A DNA stretch of 40,747 nucleotides from a virus, in IMG/VR virus record IMGVR_UViG_3300035034_000143, positions 1 to 40,747 of that record, one strand, 5' to 3'. The notes beneath the pieces are model-generated. The model did not search any database. It was not told where the DNA came from and saw only the letters and a list, made by a program, of their open reading frames with translations. Every line of letters starts with the position of its first letter. The stretch's first letter is position 1. Below, piece after piece: positions 31,215 to 38,757 of this stretch. Made by a program: the position numbers and the translations under genes.

Positions 31215-31709
31215 ATGAAATCTTTTACACAACTTTTAAATGAGTCTAAAAAAACATATCAGTTTAAGATTGGTGTAGCAGGACCGCTTCCTGAACACTT
31301 TCAAGACCATATGGAAACAGCGCTAAAGAAATTTAGCATTATTGATATTAGCACAGGAAAGAAAACTCCTATTCAAGAACGTCCATTAGATTTTCCAAAT
31401 CTACAAAATATGGAAGTTACTTACTTTGAAGCAGAGCTCGAATATCCTACAACTCCGCAAGTATTACAAGAGTATTTAGGACGAGTATGTTCTGTGGCTC
31501 ACAGTAACATTATTGTTCGCAATCCGAACGAACCACTAGAGCTTTATCAGAATCAAAGCGAAAGCAACATTTATGAGCCGCTACTTACTAAAAATGATTT
31601 GGGCGGCGAGAGTGCTCAACACAACGTAGGACAGAATCGTGTTATGGACCTTTTAAAGGAACTTGAAACTGCTACCAAAGAGCGCACTAACGCAACCCAG
31701 GAGAATTAA
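31215..31709 (+). CDS. Conserved protein with a capsid-targeting-like leader
   Basis: A 164-residue protein that I cannot assign to a T4 gene. The N-terminus MKSFTQLLNES resembles the capsid-targeting leaders of T4 internal head proteins (for example MKTYQEFIAE), with L8-N9-E10 matching the gp21 (L/I)xE cleavage rule. The rest is an alpha/beta domain (YQFKIGVAGPLPEHFQDHMETALKKF, EVTYFEAELEYPTTPQVLQEYLGRV) of ferredoxin-like pattern, then a charged tail. It follows two late promoter motifs and is one base from the next gene. A packaged internal protein or head-assembly factor is possible; this is inference. Confidence 0.6.
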   Translation: MKSFTQLLNESKKTYQFKIGVAGPLPEHFQDHMETALKKFSIIDISTGKKTPIQERPLDFPNLQNMEVTYFEAELEYPTTPQVLQEYLGRVCSVAHSNIIVRNPNEPLELYQNQSESNIYEPLLTKNDLGGESAQHNVGQNRVMDLLKELETATKERTNATQEN

Positions 31710-31710
31710 G

Positions 31711-32328
31711 ATGGAAATGAAAAAATTATTAGAGTCGCTAAACGAATGTGGCATGGAACAAATGCCAGGCCAAAACAGCGGTTCGCCGGTCACAATGAAT
31801 ATATCATTAAATGCATCAGGCAAAGAACATGTAGCTGATCTAGTAGCTATGATGAAAAATGCAGGGTTGTCTAGTGCAGAAGAATTTAGCCCAGAAATGA
31901 TGCCAATGCGCCAGGACATGGAAAATTTTAGAGGAATGGTAGATGGTGATAAAGAGACTTCATCAGAAATGCCCGCTATTGCACCAGAAATGGACGGCCC
32001 GGGCATGGCAGACGATGACGATGACGATGCTTCTATGAAAAAAGGGGAAATGGGCCTAGAAGGATACGATAACGAGCCAGACGAAGAGTATCAGGACACT
32101 AGCTATATGACCAAAGATTTAGCTGGTGGCCTAAATCGCGAGAAGAAAGCATATAAATCTGCACAGGACGGTGACAACGCAATGGCTGTTGAGACTATCA
32201 AAGCACAGCTTTTAAGAGCACTTAATGAAAAAAAAGCTAAGCCTGATTTCCTTGATGTGGATAAAGATGGTGATAAGAAAGAGCCGATGAAGAAAGCTGT
32301 AAAAGATAAGAAATCGAAAAAGAAGTAA
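31711..32328 (+). CDS. Low-complexity charged phage protein
   Basis: A 205-residue protein starting MEMKKLLESLNE, again a leader with an LNE site. It has a region resembling a small beta-alpha unit (VTMNISLNASGKEHVADLVAMMKNAG), an acidic Met-rich centre with a six-Asp run, a conserved DLAGGLNREKKAYKSAQDGDNAMAV stretch, and a Lys-rich tail containing FLDVDKDGDKKEPMKKA, which looks like a degenerate EF-hand loop. The start at 31711 has AGGAG upstream; an earlier ATG at 31663 would overlap the previous gene. Similar proteins occur in marine T4-like phages; probably head-associated. Function unknown. Confidence 0.65.
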   Translation: MEMKKLLESLNECGMEQMPGQNSGSPVTMNISLNASGKEHVADLVAMMKNAGLSSAEEFSPEMMPMRQDMENFRGMVDGDKETSSEMPAIAPEMDGPGMADDDDDDASMKKGEMGLEGYDNEPDEEYQDTSYMTKDLAGGLNREKKAYKSAQDGDNAMAVETIKAQLLRALNEKKAKPDFLDVDKDGDKKEPMKKAVKDKKSKKK

Positions 32329-32337
32329 GGGAGTAAA

Positions 32338-33117
32338 ATGACACAACTACTAAAAAACTTATCTAATACTAATACAGAGGATCAAATAGAGCATTTAATT
32401 AAGTGCTCTGATCCTGAATCAGGATTCCTATATTTTGCGAATAATTTTGTAAATGTCTTGCACCCAATAATCGGTAATATCTCTATAGAGTTATTTGATG
32501 CTCAAGCTGAACTTATGGAGAGTTTTCATAATAATCAGTTTAGTATTAATATGCTTGCTCGGCAGTCAGGCAAGACTCTGTGCGCTGCAATATACTTATT
32601 GTGGGATGCAATGTTCAAGCCCAGCCAAGAAATATTAATTACCTCGAATAAATTAGCAATGTCTTGTGATGTTTTAGAAAAGATGCGATATATCTACCAT
32701 CATTGTCCGCATTACTTAACACCAAAAATAATAAAAGATAATAAGAAAGAGCTTGCTTTTGCAAACGGCTCTAATATTTATGGTTCAGTCCTAGCAGAAT
32801 ACACAGGGAAGGGTCGCAGCCTAGACATTTTGTATTGTGATGAATATGCATTTTGTAAGCCAGAAGTTGCAAAAAAGTTTATTGAAGAAATTCTTCCGTG
32901 TATGCTCAACACAGGACGTACAATTATTACGTCGACTCCTAATCACAAGACTGATCCTTTTATGAATATATGGAACGACACTAGTAAAAACCACTTTGTG
33001 CCGTTTACAGCATCCTGGGATAAGTTCTTTGATAGATCTGAAGCATGGAAAACTGCTACTATTAGTAGAATGGGCGCAGAGTATTTTAGAAAAGAATTCG
33101 AAATTGAAATAGCATAA
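32338..33117 (+). CDS. Truncated intein-free paralogue of large terminase gp17 (ATPase domain only)
   Basis: A 259-residue copy of the gp17 N-terminal ATPase. It aligns from TEDQIEHLIKCSDPESGFLYF (gp17: TEEQIQHLVKCMDPDNGYMYF) to the end. Walker A is ARQSGKT without an intein, Walker B is LYCDEYAF, and the coupling motif is TSTPN, so ATP hydrolysis looks possible. It stops with FRKEFEIEIA, just where gp17 reads FRREYG and meets its split intein. The nuclease domain is absent. It directly precedes gp17 with tandem stop codons (33115-33120) and then the gp17 ATG. It may be a degenerate duplication, a decoy or assembly partner, or a splicing-independent motor subunit; the sequence cannot choose. 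Codon usage differs from gp17, so it is not a recent copy. Confidence 0.82.
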   Translation: MTQLLKNLSNTNTEDQIEHLIKCSDPESGFLYFANNFVNVLHPIIGNISIELFDAQAELMESFHNNQFSINMLARQSGKTLCAAIYLLWDAMFKPSQEILITSNKLAMSCDVLEKMRYIYHHCPHYLTPKIIKDNKKELAFANGSNIYGSVLAEYTGKGRSLDILYCDEYAFCKPEVAKKFIEEILPCMLNTGRTIITSTPNHKTDPFMNIWNDTSKNHFVPFTASWDKFFDRSEAWKTATISRMGAEYFRKEFEIEIA

Positions 33118-33120
33118 TAA

Positions 33121-35025
33121 ATGTCTAAATCGCTTGACGGAGTCCTAACCAAAAAGGCTCATACAAAAGATACATATACCGAAGAGCAGATTCAACACCT
33201 TGTAAAGTGTATGGATCCTGACAATGGGTACATGTACTTTGCTGAGCACTTTGCATATATACAGCACCCAGTAAAAGGCAAGCTGCTGTTTGCTCCCTAC
33301 GAATATCAAGTAAGATTGATGCATAGTTACCACAACTATCGTTTCAATATTAACATGATGCCACGCCAAACGGGAAAGGCACTAGCTCTTGATACCCCTA
33401 TTCCTACTGTCTCTGGATGGACTACTATGGGAGATCTTAGCGTAGGAGATCACATACTCGACGCTAACGGTAACGCTACTAAGGTCACATTTGCCACAGA
33501 AGTAATGAACAATCATAACTGTTATGCTGTTGAATTTGATAACGGCGACGTCATTACTGCCGATGAGGACCATTTGTGGAGTGTTAACACTGGCTTTTGG
33601 AGAGCTGGCCGCAAGACACTTACTACTAAAGAAATAAAAGACTACGTTGAATCTCACAATACATGTGTGTACATAGATGCTGCCAAAGAGATTACCACTG
33701 ACGAAATAGAACTGCCTGTAGACCCGTATGTATTAGGCTTTTGGCTAGGAGACGGCGAAAGTGCAGGAGCTAGATATACCCAATGCATTGATGATAACAA
33801 AGAAATTATTCCAGAAATAGTAAGCCGAGGTTTTGAAATATCTAAGTCTTATACAAACGGCACTAGCGTGGTTAGCGAAAATAGAACAATTTACGGATTG
33901 CGCGGAAAACTAAACAAGAATAATTTATTAAAAAATAAGCATATTCCCGAAATTTATATGAGAGCATCTGTTAATCAACGAGTTGAGTTAATTCAAGGAC
34001 TAATGGATTCTGACGGATCAGTAGATAAACGCAGCGGAAGATGTGAGTTTTATCAAAAGAACAAGAATTTAATTGTCCAGGTGCAGGAACTACTGTCGTC
34101 TTTAGGAATTAAAAATAGGTGCAGCTATAAAGTCATAGAGGATCAAAAGTATTACACTATTGGATTTGCAACCACTGCACACACTGTGTTTAAACTTAGT
34201 AGAAAAGCAAAATTTCAACAAAAGTGTAAAGGCCATCAAAAAAATACTCGACACTATATAAAGAGAATAACCGAAACACAGTCAGTTCCTGTGAGATGCA
34301 TTCAAGTAGACAATGACGATCATTTATTCTTATGTGGTAAGTCGATGATTCCCACGCACAATACCACCTGCGCCGCCATCTACTTAACATGGTACGCTAT
34401 GTTTAAGCCTGATCAAACTATTCTTATAGCTGCTCACAAGTACACTGGTGCCCAGGAAATTATGGCACGGGTGAGATATGTATACGAGATGTGTCCGGAT
34501 TACGTTAGAGCAGGCGTTACTTCATATAATAAAGGCAGTATTGAATTCGAAAATGGTAGTAGAATCGTATCTCAAACTACTACAGGAAATACCGGCCGAG
34601 GCATGAGTATTTCGTTACTTTACGCCGACGAATTCTCATTTGTTGCTCCTAACATTGCTGAAGAATTTTGGACGTCAATCTCTCCTACTCTAGCAACGGG
34701 TGGTAGATCAATTATCACAAGCACGCCAAACTCAGATGAGGATACTTTTGCTACAATTTGGAAGCAAGCAGAACAAAAGTTTGATGACCACGGTAACGAA
34801 CGGGAAGTAGGTATCAACGGATTTCATAGTTTTACTGCTAAATGGGACGAACATCCAGATAGAGACGAAGCGTGGCGACTTGCTGAAACAGGTCGCATCG
34901 GGGTTGAAAAATTCAGAAGGGAGTACGGTTGTGTGAGCGCATCTACAATCATTACTCTCCAAGACACACACGGTAATATATTTGACTCACAAATAGGCGA
35001 CTTGTTCAACACTATAGATAAATAA
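33121..35025 (+). CDS. 17: Large terminase gp17, N-terminal half: ATPase with internal intein, ending in a split N-intein
   Basis: ATPase motor of DNA packaging. Exteins are residues 1-86 (33121-33378) and 189 residues (34363-34929). Walker A is RQTGK|TTCAA, interrupted by a 328-residue intein (33379-34362). Walker B is LLYADEFSF and the coupling motif is TSTPN. After REYG the frame continues into a 31-residue split-intein N fragment and stops. The nuclease domain is encoded separately at 36395-37150 behind the matching C-intein. Joined, the mature protein would be 526 residues, compared with 610 in T4. Both cis and trans splicing are needed before this protein is complete. The first in-frame ATG follows directly on the paralogue's stops. 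Homology is very clear. Confidence 0.92.
   Translation: MSKSLDGVLTKKAHTKDTYTEEQIQHLVKCMDPDNGYMYFAEHFAYIQHPVKGKLLFAPYEYQVRLMHSYHNYRFNINMMPRQTGKALALDTPIPTVSGWTTMGDLSVGDHILDANGNATKVTFATEVMNNHNCYAVEFDNGDVITADEDHLWSVNTGFWRAGRKTLTTKEIKDYVESHNTCVYIDAAKEITTDEIELPVDPYVLGFWLGDGESAGARYTQCIDDNKEIIPEIVSRGFEISKSYTNGTSVVSENRTIYGLRGKLNKNNLLKNKHIPEIYMRASVNQRVELIQGLMDSDGSVDKRSGRCEFYQKNKNLIVQVQELLSSLGIKNRCSYKVIEDQKYYTIGFATTAHTVFKLSRKAKFQQKCKGHQKNTRHYIKRITETQSVPVRCIQVDNDDHLFLCGKSMIPTHNTTCAAIYLTWYAMFKPDQTILIAAHKYTGAQEIMARVRYVYEMCPDYVRAGVTSYNKGSIEFENGSRIVSQTTTGNTGRGMSISLLYADEFSFVAPNIAEEFWTSISPTLATGGRSIITSTPNSDEDTFATIWKQAEQKFDDHGNEREVGINGFHSFTAKWDEHPDRDEAWRLAETGRIGVEKFRREYGCVSASTIITLQDTHGNIFDSQIGDLFNTIDK
33379..34362 (+). 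other. gp17 internal intein, class-3 type, with LAGLIDADG endonuclease
   Basis: A 328-residue intein starting at Ala1 (ALALDTPIPT) and ending PTHN before Thr+1. It lacks a nucleophile at position 1 but has the class-3 triad: Trp67 (DEDHLW), Cys307 (VRCIQV) and Thr326 (IPTHN). Two LAGLIDADG helices are visible: VLGFWLGDG (residues 118-126) and LIQGLMDSDG (204-213). It is inserted after the Lys of Walker A, so the motor is inactive until it is removed. Confidence 0.87.
34930..35022 (+). other. Split intein of gp17, N fragment (31 residues)
   Basis: Starts at Cys1 (CVSASTIITLQD) after REYG and ends FNTIDK at a stop codon. It carries only block A. This is the atypical split position, between blocks A and B, as known for the AceL-TerL intein. 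Its partner is at 36053-36394. Confidence 0.88.
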
Positions 35026-35055
35026 TTGCACAACAACAGTTTAACGGAGAATACT

Positions 35056-36069
35056 GTGAGCACTGCAATTTATATAGAATCAAAAATAGACAATGTCAAA
35101 TACTGCAAATCAAATGGGCAGTTTGGTAGGCATTTAAGAACTAACCAGATGACCTATCAAGATTACTACGAAAAATATATTACCAAGACTAGCCCTGAGT
35201 GTGCGTGCGGAGCTGGTTTAGCATTTTATCCGAGCTCAGAAACTTATGCAAAAAGCTGTGGCACTCCTGCCTGTCGAGGCAAGACCATATCTCAAGCAAA
35301 ACAGCAGTGGACTGAGCAAGAACGACAAACTGATTCGCTACACAAGAAAGCAGCAGCCGCAATTCGAACAGCTGACCAAAAACAAAAACAGCTTAACAAA
35401 TCACAGGCTACATTTAAAAAGAGATACGGAGTTGCGTGGGGTTCCGAATTAGACAGTCAAAAGGAAAAGTCAAGACAAACTAAACTATCGAGATACGGCG
35501 ACGAAAAGTACAACAATAGTAAAATGATTAGTATAACTAACCTAACCAAGTCAGTTGAAGAAAAAAATAAAATTAATGCGCTTAGAAGAGCAACTAATCT
35601 AGAAAGATACGGAGTCGAGCAGGTGTTGATGACCAAATCAACTGCCAGCAAGACCAATAAAGGCAACTGCACAATAAAAGACTATAAGATGCCAAGCGGT
35701 AAGATTGTGGGTGTACGCGGCCATGAGCCGCTTGCTTTAGATATATTATTTAACCAGCTGAAATATAGTGAAGATGACGTGATTATGCACGACGACTATT
35801 CAAACTATGCCATAGAGGTATTTGAGTACATAGCTGAAAATAGGCATCACCTAAAATATTACCCGGACATCTATATTCCTAAAGAAAATAAAATTATTGA
35901 AGTAAAGAGCCAATGGTGGTGGGACGGTCATGGCAAGGAAAAGTATAAGAATAGATTAGTTAATAACCTTAAAAAACGCCAAGCTGTTATAGACAAGGGT
36001 TACAACTACGAAGTTTGGATATTTGAGAATAAATATTCGTATAGGATATTAAATGAGCAAGATTTTTAA
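35056..36069 (+). CDS. Freestanding PD-(D/E)XK homing endonuclease between the gp17 halves
   Basis: A 337-residue predicted homing endonuclease nested in the fractured gp17 locus. The N-terminal domain has a zinc-like Cys pattern (CACGAG...CGTPACRG), then RYGV modules (FKKRYGVAW, LSRYGDEKY, LERYGVEQV), as in the two endonucleases near gp23. The catalytic core reads PDIYIPKENKIIEVKSQWWW with D271, E282 and K284. The start is GTG at 35056, with ACGGAG six bases upstream; an ATAAATA motif overlaps the N-half stop (35018-35024). Its end overlaps the start of the gp17 C-half by 17 bases. Split inteins flanking a freestanding endonuclease are the 'fractured gene' arrangement described from marine metagenomes. 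It presumably cuts the uninterrupted gp17 gene at the REYG-CEFL site. Confidence 0.85.
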   Translation: MSTAIYIESKIDNVKYCKSNGQFGRHLRTNQMTYQDYYEKYITKTSPECACGAGLAFYPSSETYAKSCGTPACRGKTISQAKQQWTEQERQTDSLHKKAAAAIRTADQKQKQLNKSQATFKKRYGVAWGSELDSQKEKSRQTKLSRYGDEKYNNSKMISITNLTKSVEEKNKINALRRATNLERYGVEQVLMTKSTASKTNKGNCTIKDYKMPSGKIVGVRGHEPLALDILFNQLKYSEDDVIMHDDYSNYAIEVFEYIAENRHHLKYYPDIYIPKENKIIEVKSQWWWDGHGKEKYKNRLVNNLKKRQAVIDKGYNYEVWIFENKYSYRILNEQDF

Positions 36070-36394
36070 AGAGAATACTAATGGATATAAGGTGCTAACA
36101 CCAGCGGGGTTTCAAGACTTTGCTGGTGTTAGCATGATGGGAATAAAACCGTTGCTTCGGCTAGAGTTCGAGCGCGGCGCATATGTCGAATGTACATACG
36201 ATCATAAATTTTACATAGACCTAGAAACTTGTAAGCCTGCCCAAGACATTGCAGTAGGAACCACTGTGGTTACTTCTGAGGGTGATATAAAATTACTTAA
36301 CAAAATAGAATTGGGTTATTCAGAACCTGTTTATGATCTTATACAAGTTGAAGGCGGTCACCGATATTACACAAACAAAATACTCAGCTCAAAT
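36053..36394 (+). other. Split intein of gp17, C fragment (114 residues)
   Basis: Starts MSKIFKENTNGYKVLTPAGF. It contains block B (TYDHKF) and the C-terminal blocks (VYDLIQVEGGHRYYTNKILSSN), ending in Asn before Cys+1. The penultimate residue is Ser instead of His. The opening resembles the C part of AceL-TerL-type inteins. Confidence 0.88.
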
Positions 36395-37150
36395 TGCGAA
36401 TTTTTGGTATTTGATGAGACTCTTATTAACAGCTTAAAACTAGCAGTTATGGAAGGCAAAGCTCCTATACTTAACATGGGCCAAACACGCTGGTATAAAA
36501 AGCCAACTTCACAATACACCTACGCAGTGGCGCTTGATCCTAGCATGGGCACAGGTGGCGACAATGCTGCTATTCAAGTGTTTGAACTGCCTAGCTACGA
36601 ACAAGTAGCAGAATGGAATCATAACGAAACTTCAATTCCTGGCCAGATAAGAATTATGTCTGATATTTGTAAGTATTTGGTAGAGCACACGAACAATCCA
36701 ACAGGTATATACTGGAGCGTAGAAAACAACGGTATTGGTGAGGCCGCATTAATTGTTATTAGTGACTTTGGCGAGGAAAACATACCTGGACTATTTGTAA
36801 GCGAGCCAATTAGAAAAGGCCACGTGCGCAAATTCCGCAAGGGATTTAACACAACACACAGTACTAAAGTAAGTGCATGCAGTCGCCTCAAGAGCATGAT
36901 AGAAAACGACAAGCTAATAATAAACAGTAAGCCTATGATATCCGAACTTAAACAGTATATTGCAACAGGTTCAAGTTATCAAGCAAAGTCAGGACGCGGT
37001 GACGATTTAATCAGTGCAACACTACTAGCACTAAGAATGATCACCGTGCTTAAAGACTGGGATCCTAGGATATATAACTCTTTTAGCCAAGCAGGGCATG
37101 TTGAAGATTACGAAGCACCTATGCCCATATTCATAAGCTCTAGCTATTGA
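36053..37150 (+). CDS. 17: Large terminase gp17, C-terminal half: split C-intein plus nuclease domain
   Basis: Begins with the 114-residue C part of the split intein (36053-36394) and continues with the gp17 nuclease domain from Cys+1 (CEFLVFDETLI). The RNase H-fold catalytic acids are present: D162 in VALDPSMGTGGD, E224 in WSVENNGIGE and D317/D318 in GRGDDLISA (numbering of this polypeptide), corresponding to T4 D401, E458 and D542. It cuts DNA at the end of headful packaging. The ATG lies inside the endonuclease gene, with AGGA six bases upstream, so translation is coupled. Trans splicing with the upstream half restores REYG-CEFL without gap or loss. Confidence 0.92.
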   Translation: MSKIFKENTNGYKVLTPAGFQDFAGVSMMGIKPLLRLEFERGAYVECTYDHKFYIDLETCKPAQDIAVGTTVVTSEGDIKLLNKIELGYSEPVYDLIQVEGGHRYYTNKILSSNCEFLVFDETLINSLKLAVMEGKAPILNMGQTRWYKKPTSQYTYAVALDPSMGTGGDNAAIQVFELPSYEQVAEWNHNETSIPGQIRIMSDICKYLVEHTNNPTGIYWSVENNGIGEAALIVISDFGEENIPGLFVSEPIRKGHVRKFRKGFNTTHSTKVSACSRLKSMIENDKLIINSKPMISELKQYIATGSSYQAKSGRGDDLISATLLALRMITVLKDWDPRIYNSFSQAGHVEDYEAPMPIFISSSY

Positions 37151-37156
37151 TAAATA
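37150..37156 (+). promoter_or_regulatory. T4-type late promoter ATAAATA (leaderless position)
   Basis: ATAAATA at the gp17 stop, then four bases and the ATG at 37161. T4 geometry puts +1 at 37162, so the mRNA would be leaderless or nearly so. No Shine-Dalgarno is seen. Confidence 0.5.
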
Positions 37157-37160
37157 CAAT

Positions 37161-38609
37161 ATGAACGAATTTAATAGGATAGGTGAAGACCTTTTTAACA
37201 AAATTAGAGGAAGATTTCCTAATGTTACCATAGGTGACCAAGAAGGAAATGTTACTAACGAGCCGGAAGCCGCTCGGTTCTTCGACTTTGAGTTTAAAGA
37301 AGGCGAAGTTAAGCTAGGGAAAGTTAGTGTTAGCATCGACGAGGATCGAGGGTTATCCGTTATCTTTTCTAAGGACTTTATGCAAGGCCAAGACAGTATA
37401 ACACAAAAACACTGGTACAGCTTTCTTAAAGAATTACGTGTATTCAGTAAAAAGCGTATGATGGGCTTTAGTATACGTGACATAAGTAAGTCTAATTTAG
37501 ATAAAAGAGATTACAAATTTTTAGCTACTAATCGGCCCGGGGACGATCAAATGACAGAATCAAAATTATACGGCACTCATAAAATGAGTTATCAAAACGT
37601 AGACAATGCCAGGCTTGTGATCAAGCATACAGAAAGTATAGATCAAGAAAAGTCAAGTGCTCGTTCGACAAAAGTAGGATCGATCTATATTGAAAATGAC
37701 CAAGGCGAACGATTTAGATATCCGTTTAATCATCTAAGTGGAGCTCGAGCAATGGCTCGTCATGTGTCAGAAGGTGGTAAACCGTTCGACGAATTCGGCA
37801 GTCATATCACCGGCTTATCTGAAGAGATAGCAAAATTGCGCAAGTTTAAGACTCACATGGGACGCAATTCTGTTATGGCAGAAAGTTTAGCAGGCTATAT
37901 GGACATCGTTAAAGAACGACTAACTACTGTTAAAAAGACACTAGAACAATTGCAAAAGACCAATTACTATAAAGAAGCATTTGAAACATTTGTAGTCCCA
38001 GTTATGGAAGACGTACCGGATCATGTACAAGATAACTGGATTGACGAACTGACTATTAAACAGTTTAACGAAGAACTTAAAGACGTATTCCCTTACATAT
38101 ATAATCTTGTATCAGAAAAGACCAAGACTAAACAAATGGGACCGGACGACTTTGTGAGCGAATCAGACGATCCGTGCTGGAAAAACTACAAGCAAGTAGG
38201 TATGAAAGACAAAGGCGGAAAGAAAGTTCCAAACTGCGTACCAGAAGAGTCTCAGATCGAATCAATCTTTAACGAACTAGCAGGGCAGTGGGCCGACGAA
38301 GGTTATACTGCTGAAGACAACGGTGATGAAGACCAAGCTGACGAAACAAACGCAGCAGAAGCACAAACTCCTATTAGTGAATTTGTACTCAGTTATTACG
38401 ATAGAGAGACAGGTACATTCCCCAAAGGAGAAACGGCCGTATTGACTATGGTTGAAAAAGAGTACGGAGACCAATACATTAATCCTGCCAAACAGTTTAT
38501 TGAGCGTGTAGGACAGGTATACGAACAATTTCGTGGTACATCTGATACAATGGTGCGTGACGAAGAACAATACGAATTCGAGCGCATGAGAAACTTAGCA
38601 GGCGTATAA
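37161..38609 (+). CDS. Conserved phage protein of unknown function
   Basis: A 482-residue protein with no T4 name that I recognise. Residues 1-130 form an alpha/beta domain (KLGKVSVSIDEDRGLSVIFSKD). Residues about 130-230 are beta-rich with a YGTHKMSYQNVDNARLVIKH segment. Residues about 225-310 are long helices with a coiled coil (MDIVKERLTTVKKTLEQLQKT). Near residue 340 lies DPCWKNYKQVGMKDKGGKKVPNCVP, a short Cys/Trp motif seen in a range of marine phage proteins. The C-terminal part is acidic and helical. No catalytic residues are evident. It sits between gp17 and gp32 behind a late promoter motif, so a structural or packaged role is possible. Confidence 0.7.
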   Translation: MNEFNRIGEDLFNKIRGRFPNVTIGDQEGNVTNEPEAARFFDFEFKEGEVKLGKVSVSIDEDRGLSVIFSKDFMQGQDSITQKHWYSFLKELRVFSKKRMMGFSIRDISKSNLDKRDYKFLATNRPGDDQMTESKLYGTHKMSYQNVDNARLVIKHTESIDQEKSSARSTKVGSIYIENDQGERFRYPFNHLSGARAMARHVSEGGKPFDEFGSHITGLSEEIAKLRKFKTHMGRNSVMAESLAGYMDIVKERLTTVKKTLEQLQKTNYYKEAFETFVVPVMEDVPDHVQDNWIDELTIKQFNEELKDVFPYIYNLVSEKTKTKQMGPDDFVSESDDPCWKNYKQVGMKDKGGKKVPNCVPEESQIESIFNELAGQWADEGYTAEDNGDEDQADETNAAEAQTPISEFVLSYYDRETGTFPKGETAVLTMVEKEYGDQYINPAKQFIERVGQVYEQFRGTSDTMVRDEEQYEFERMRNLAGV

Positions 38610-38646
38610 GATCGGCTAAGTCGTTCATTTTTAAAGAAAAAAACAG

Positions 38647-38675
38647 TTGACAGGATAAATAAACTTGTGTAGTAT
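38647..38675 (+). promoter_or_regulatory. Overlapping early and late promoters before gp32
   Basis: TTGACA (38647-38652) is followed after 17 bases by TAGTAT (38670-38675), a plausible sigma70 promoter. ATAAATA (38655-38661) lies within its spacer. gp32 could thus be transcribed both early and late, from starts about 10-15 bases apart. Confidence 0.55.
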
Positions 38676-38757
38676 GTAACATGTGCTACACAATTAAAGG
38701 CACAAGCAGTTAAGAGCTGCAACTAAAGCATAGGCAACACTTAGAGGCAATTACACT

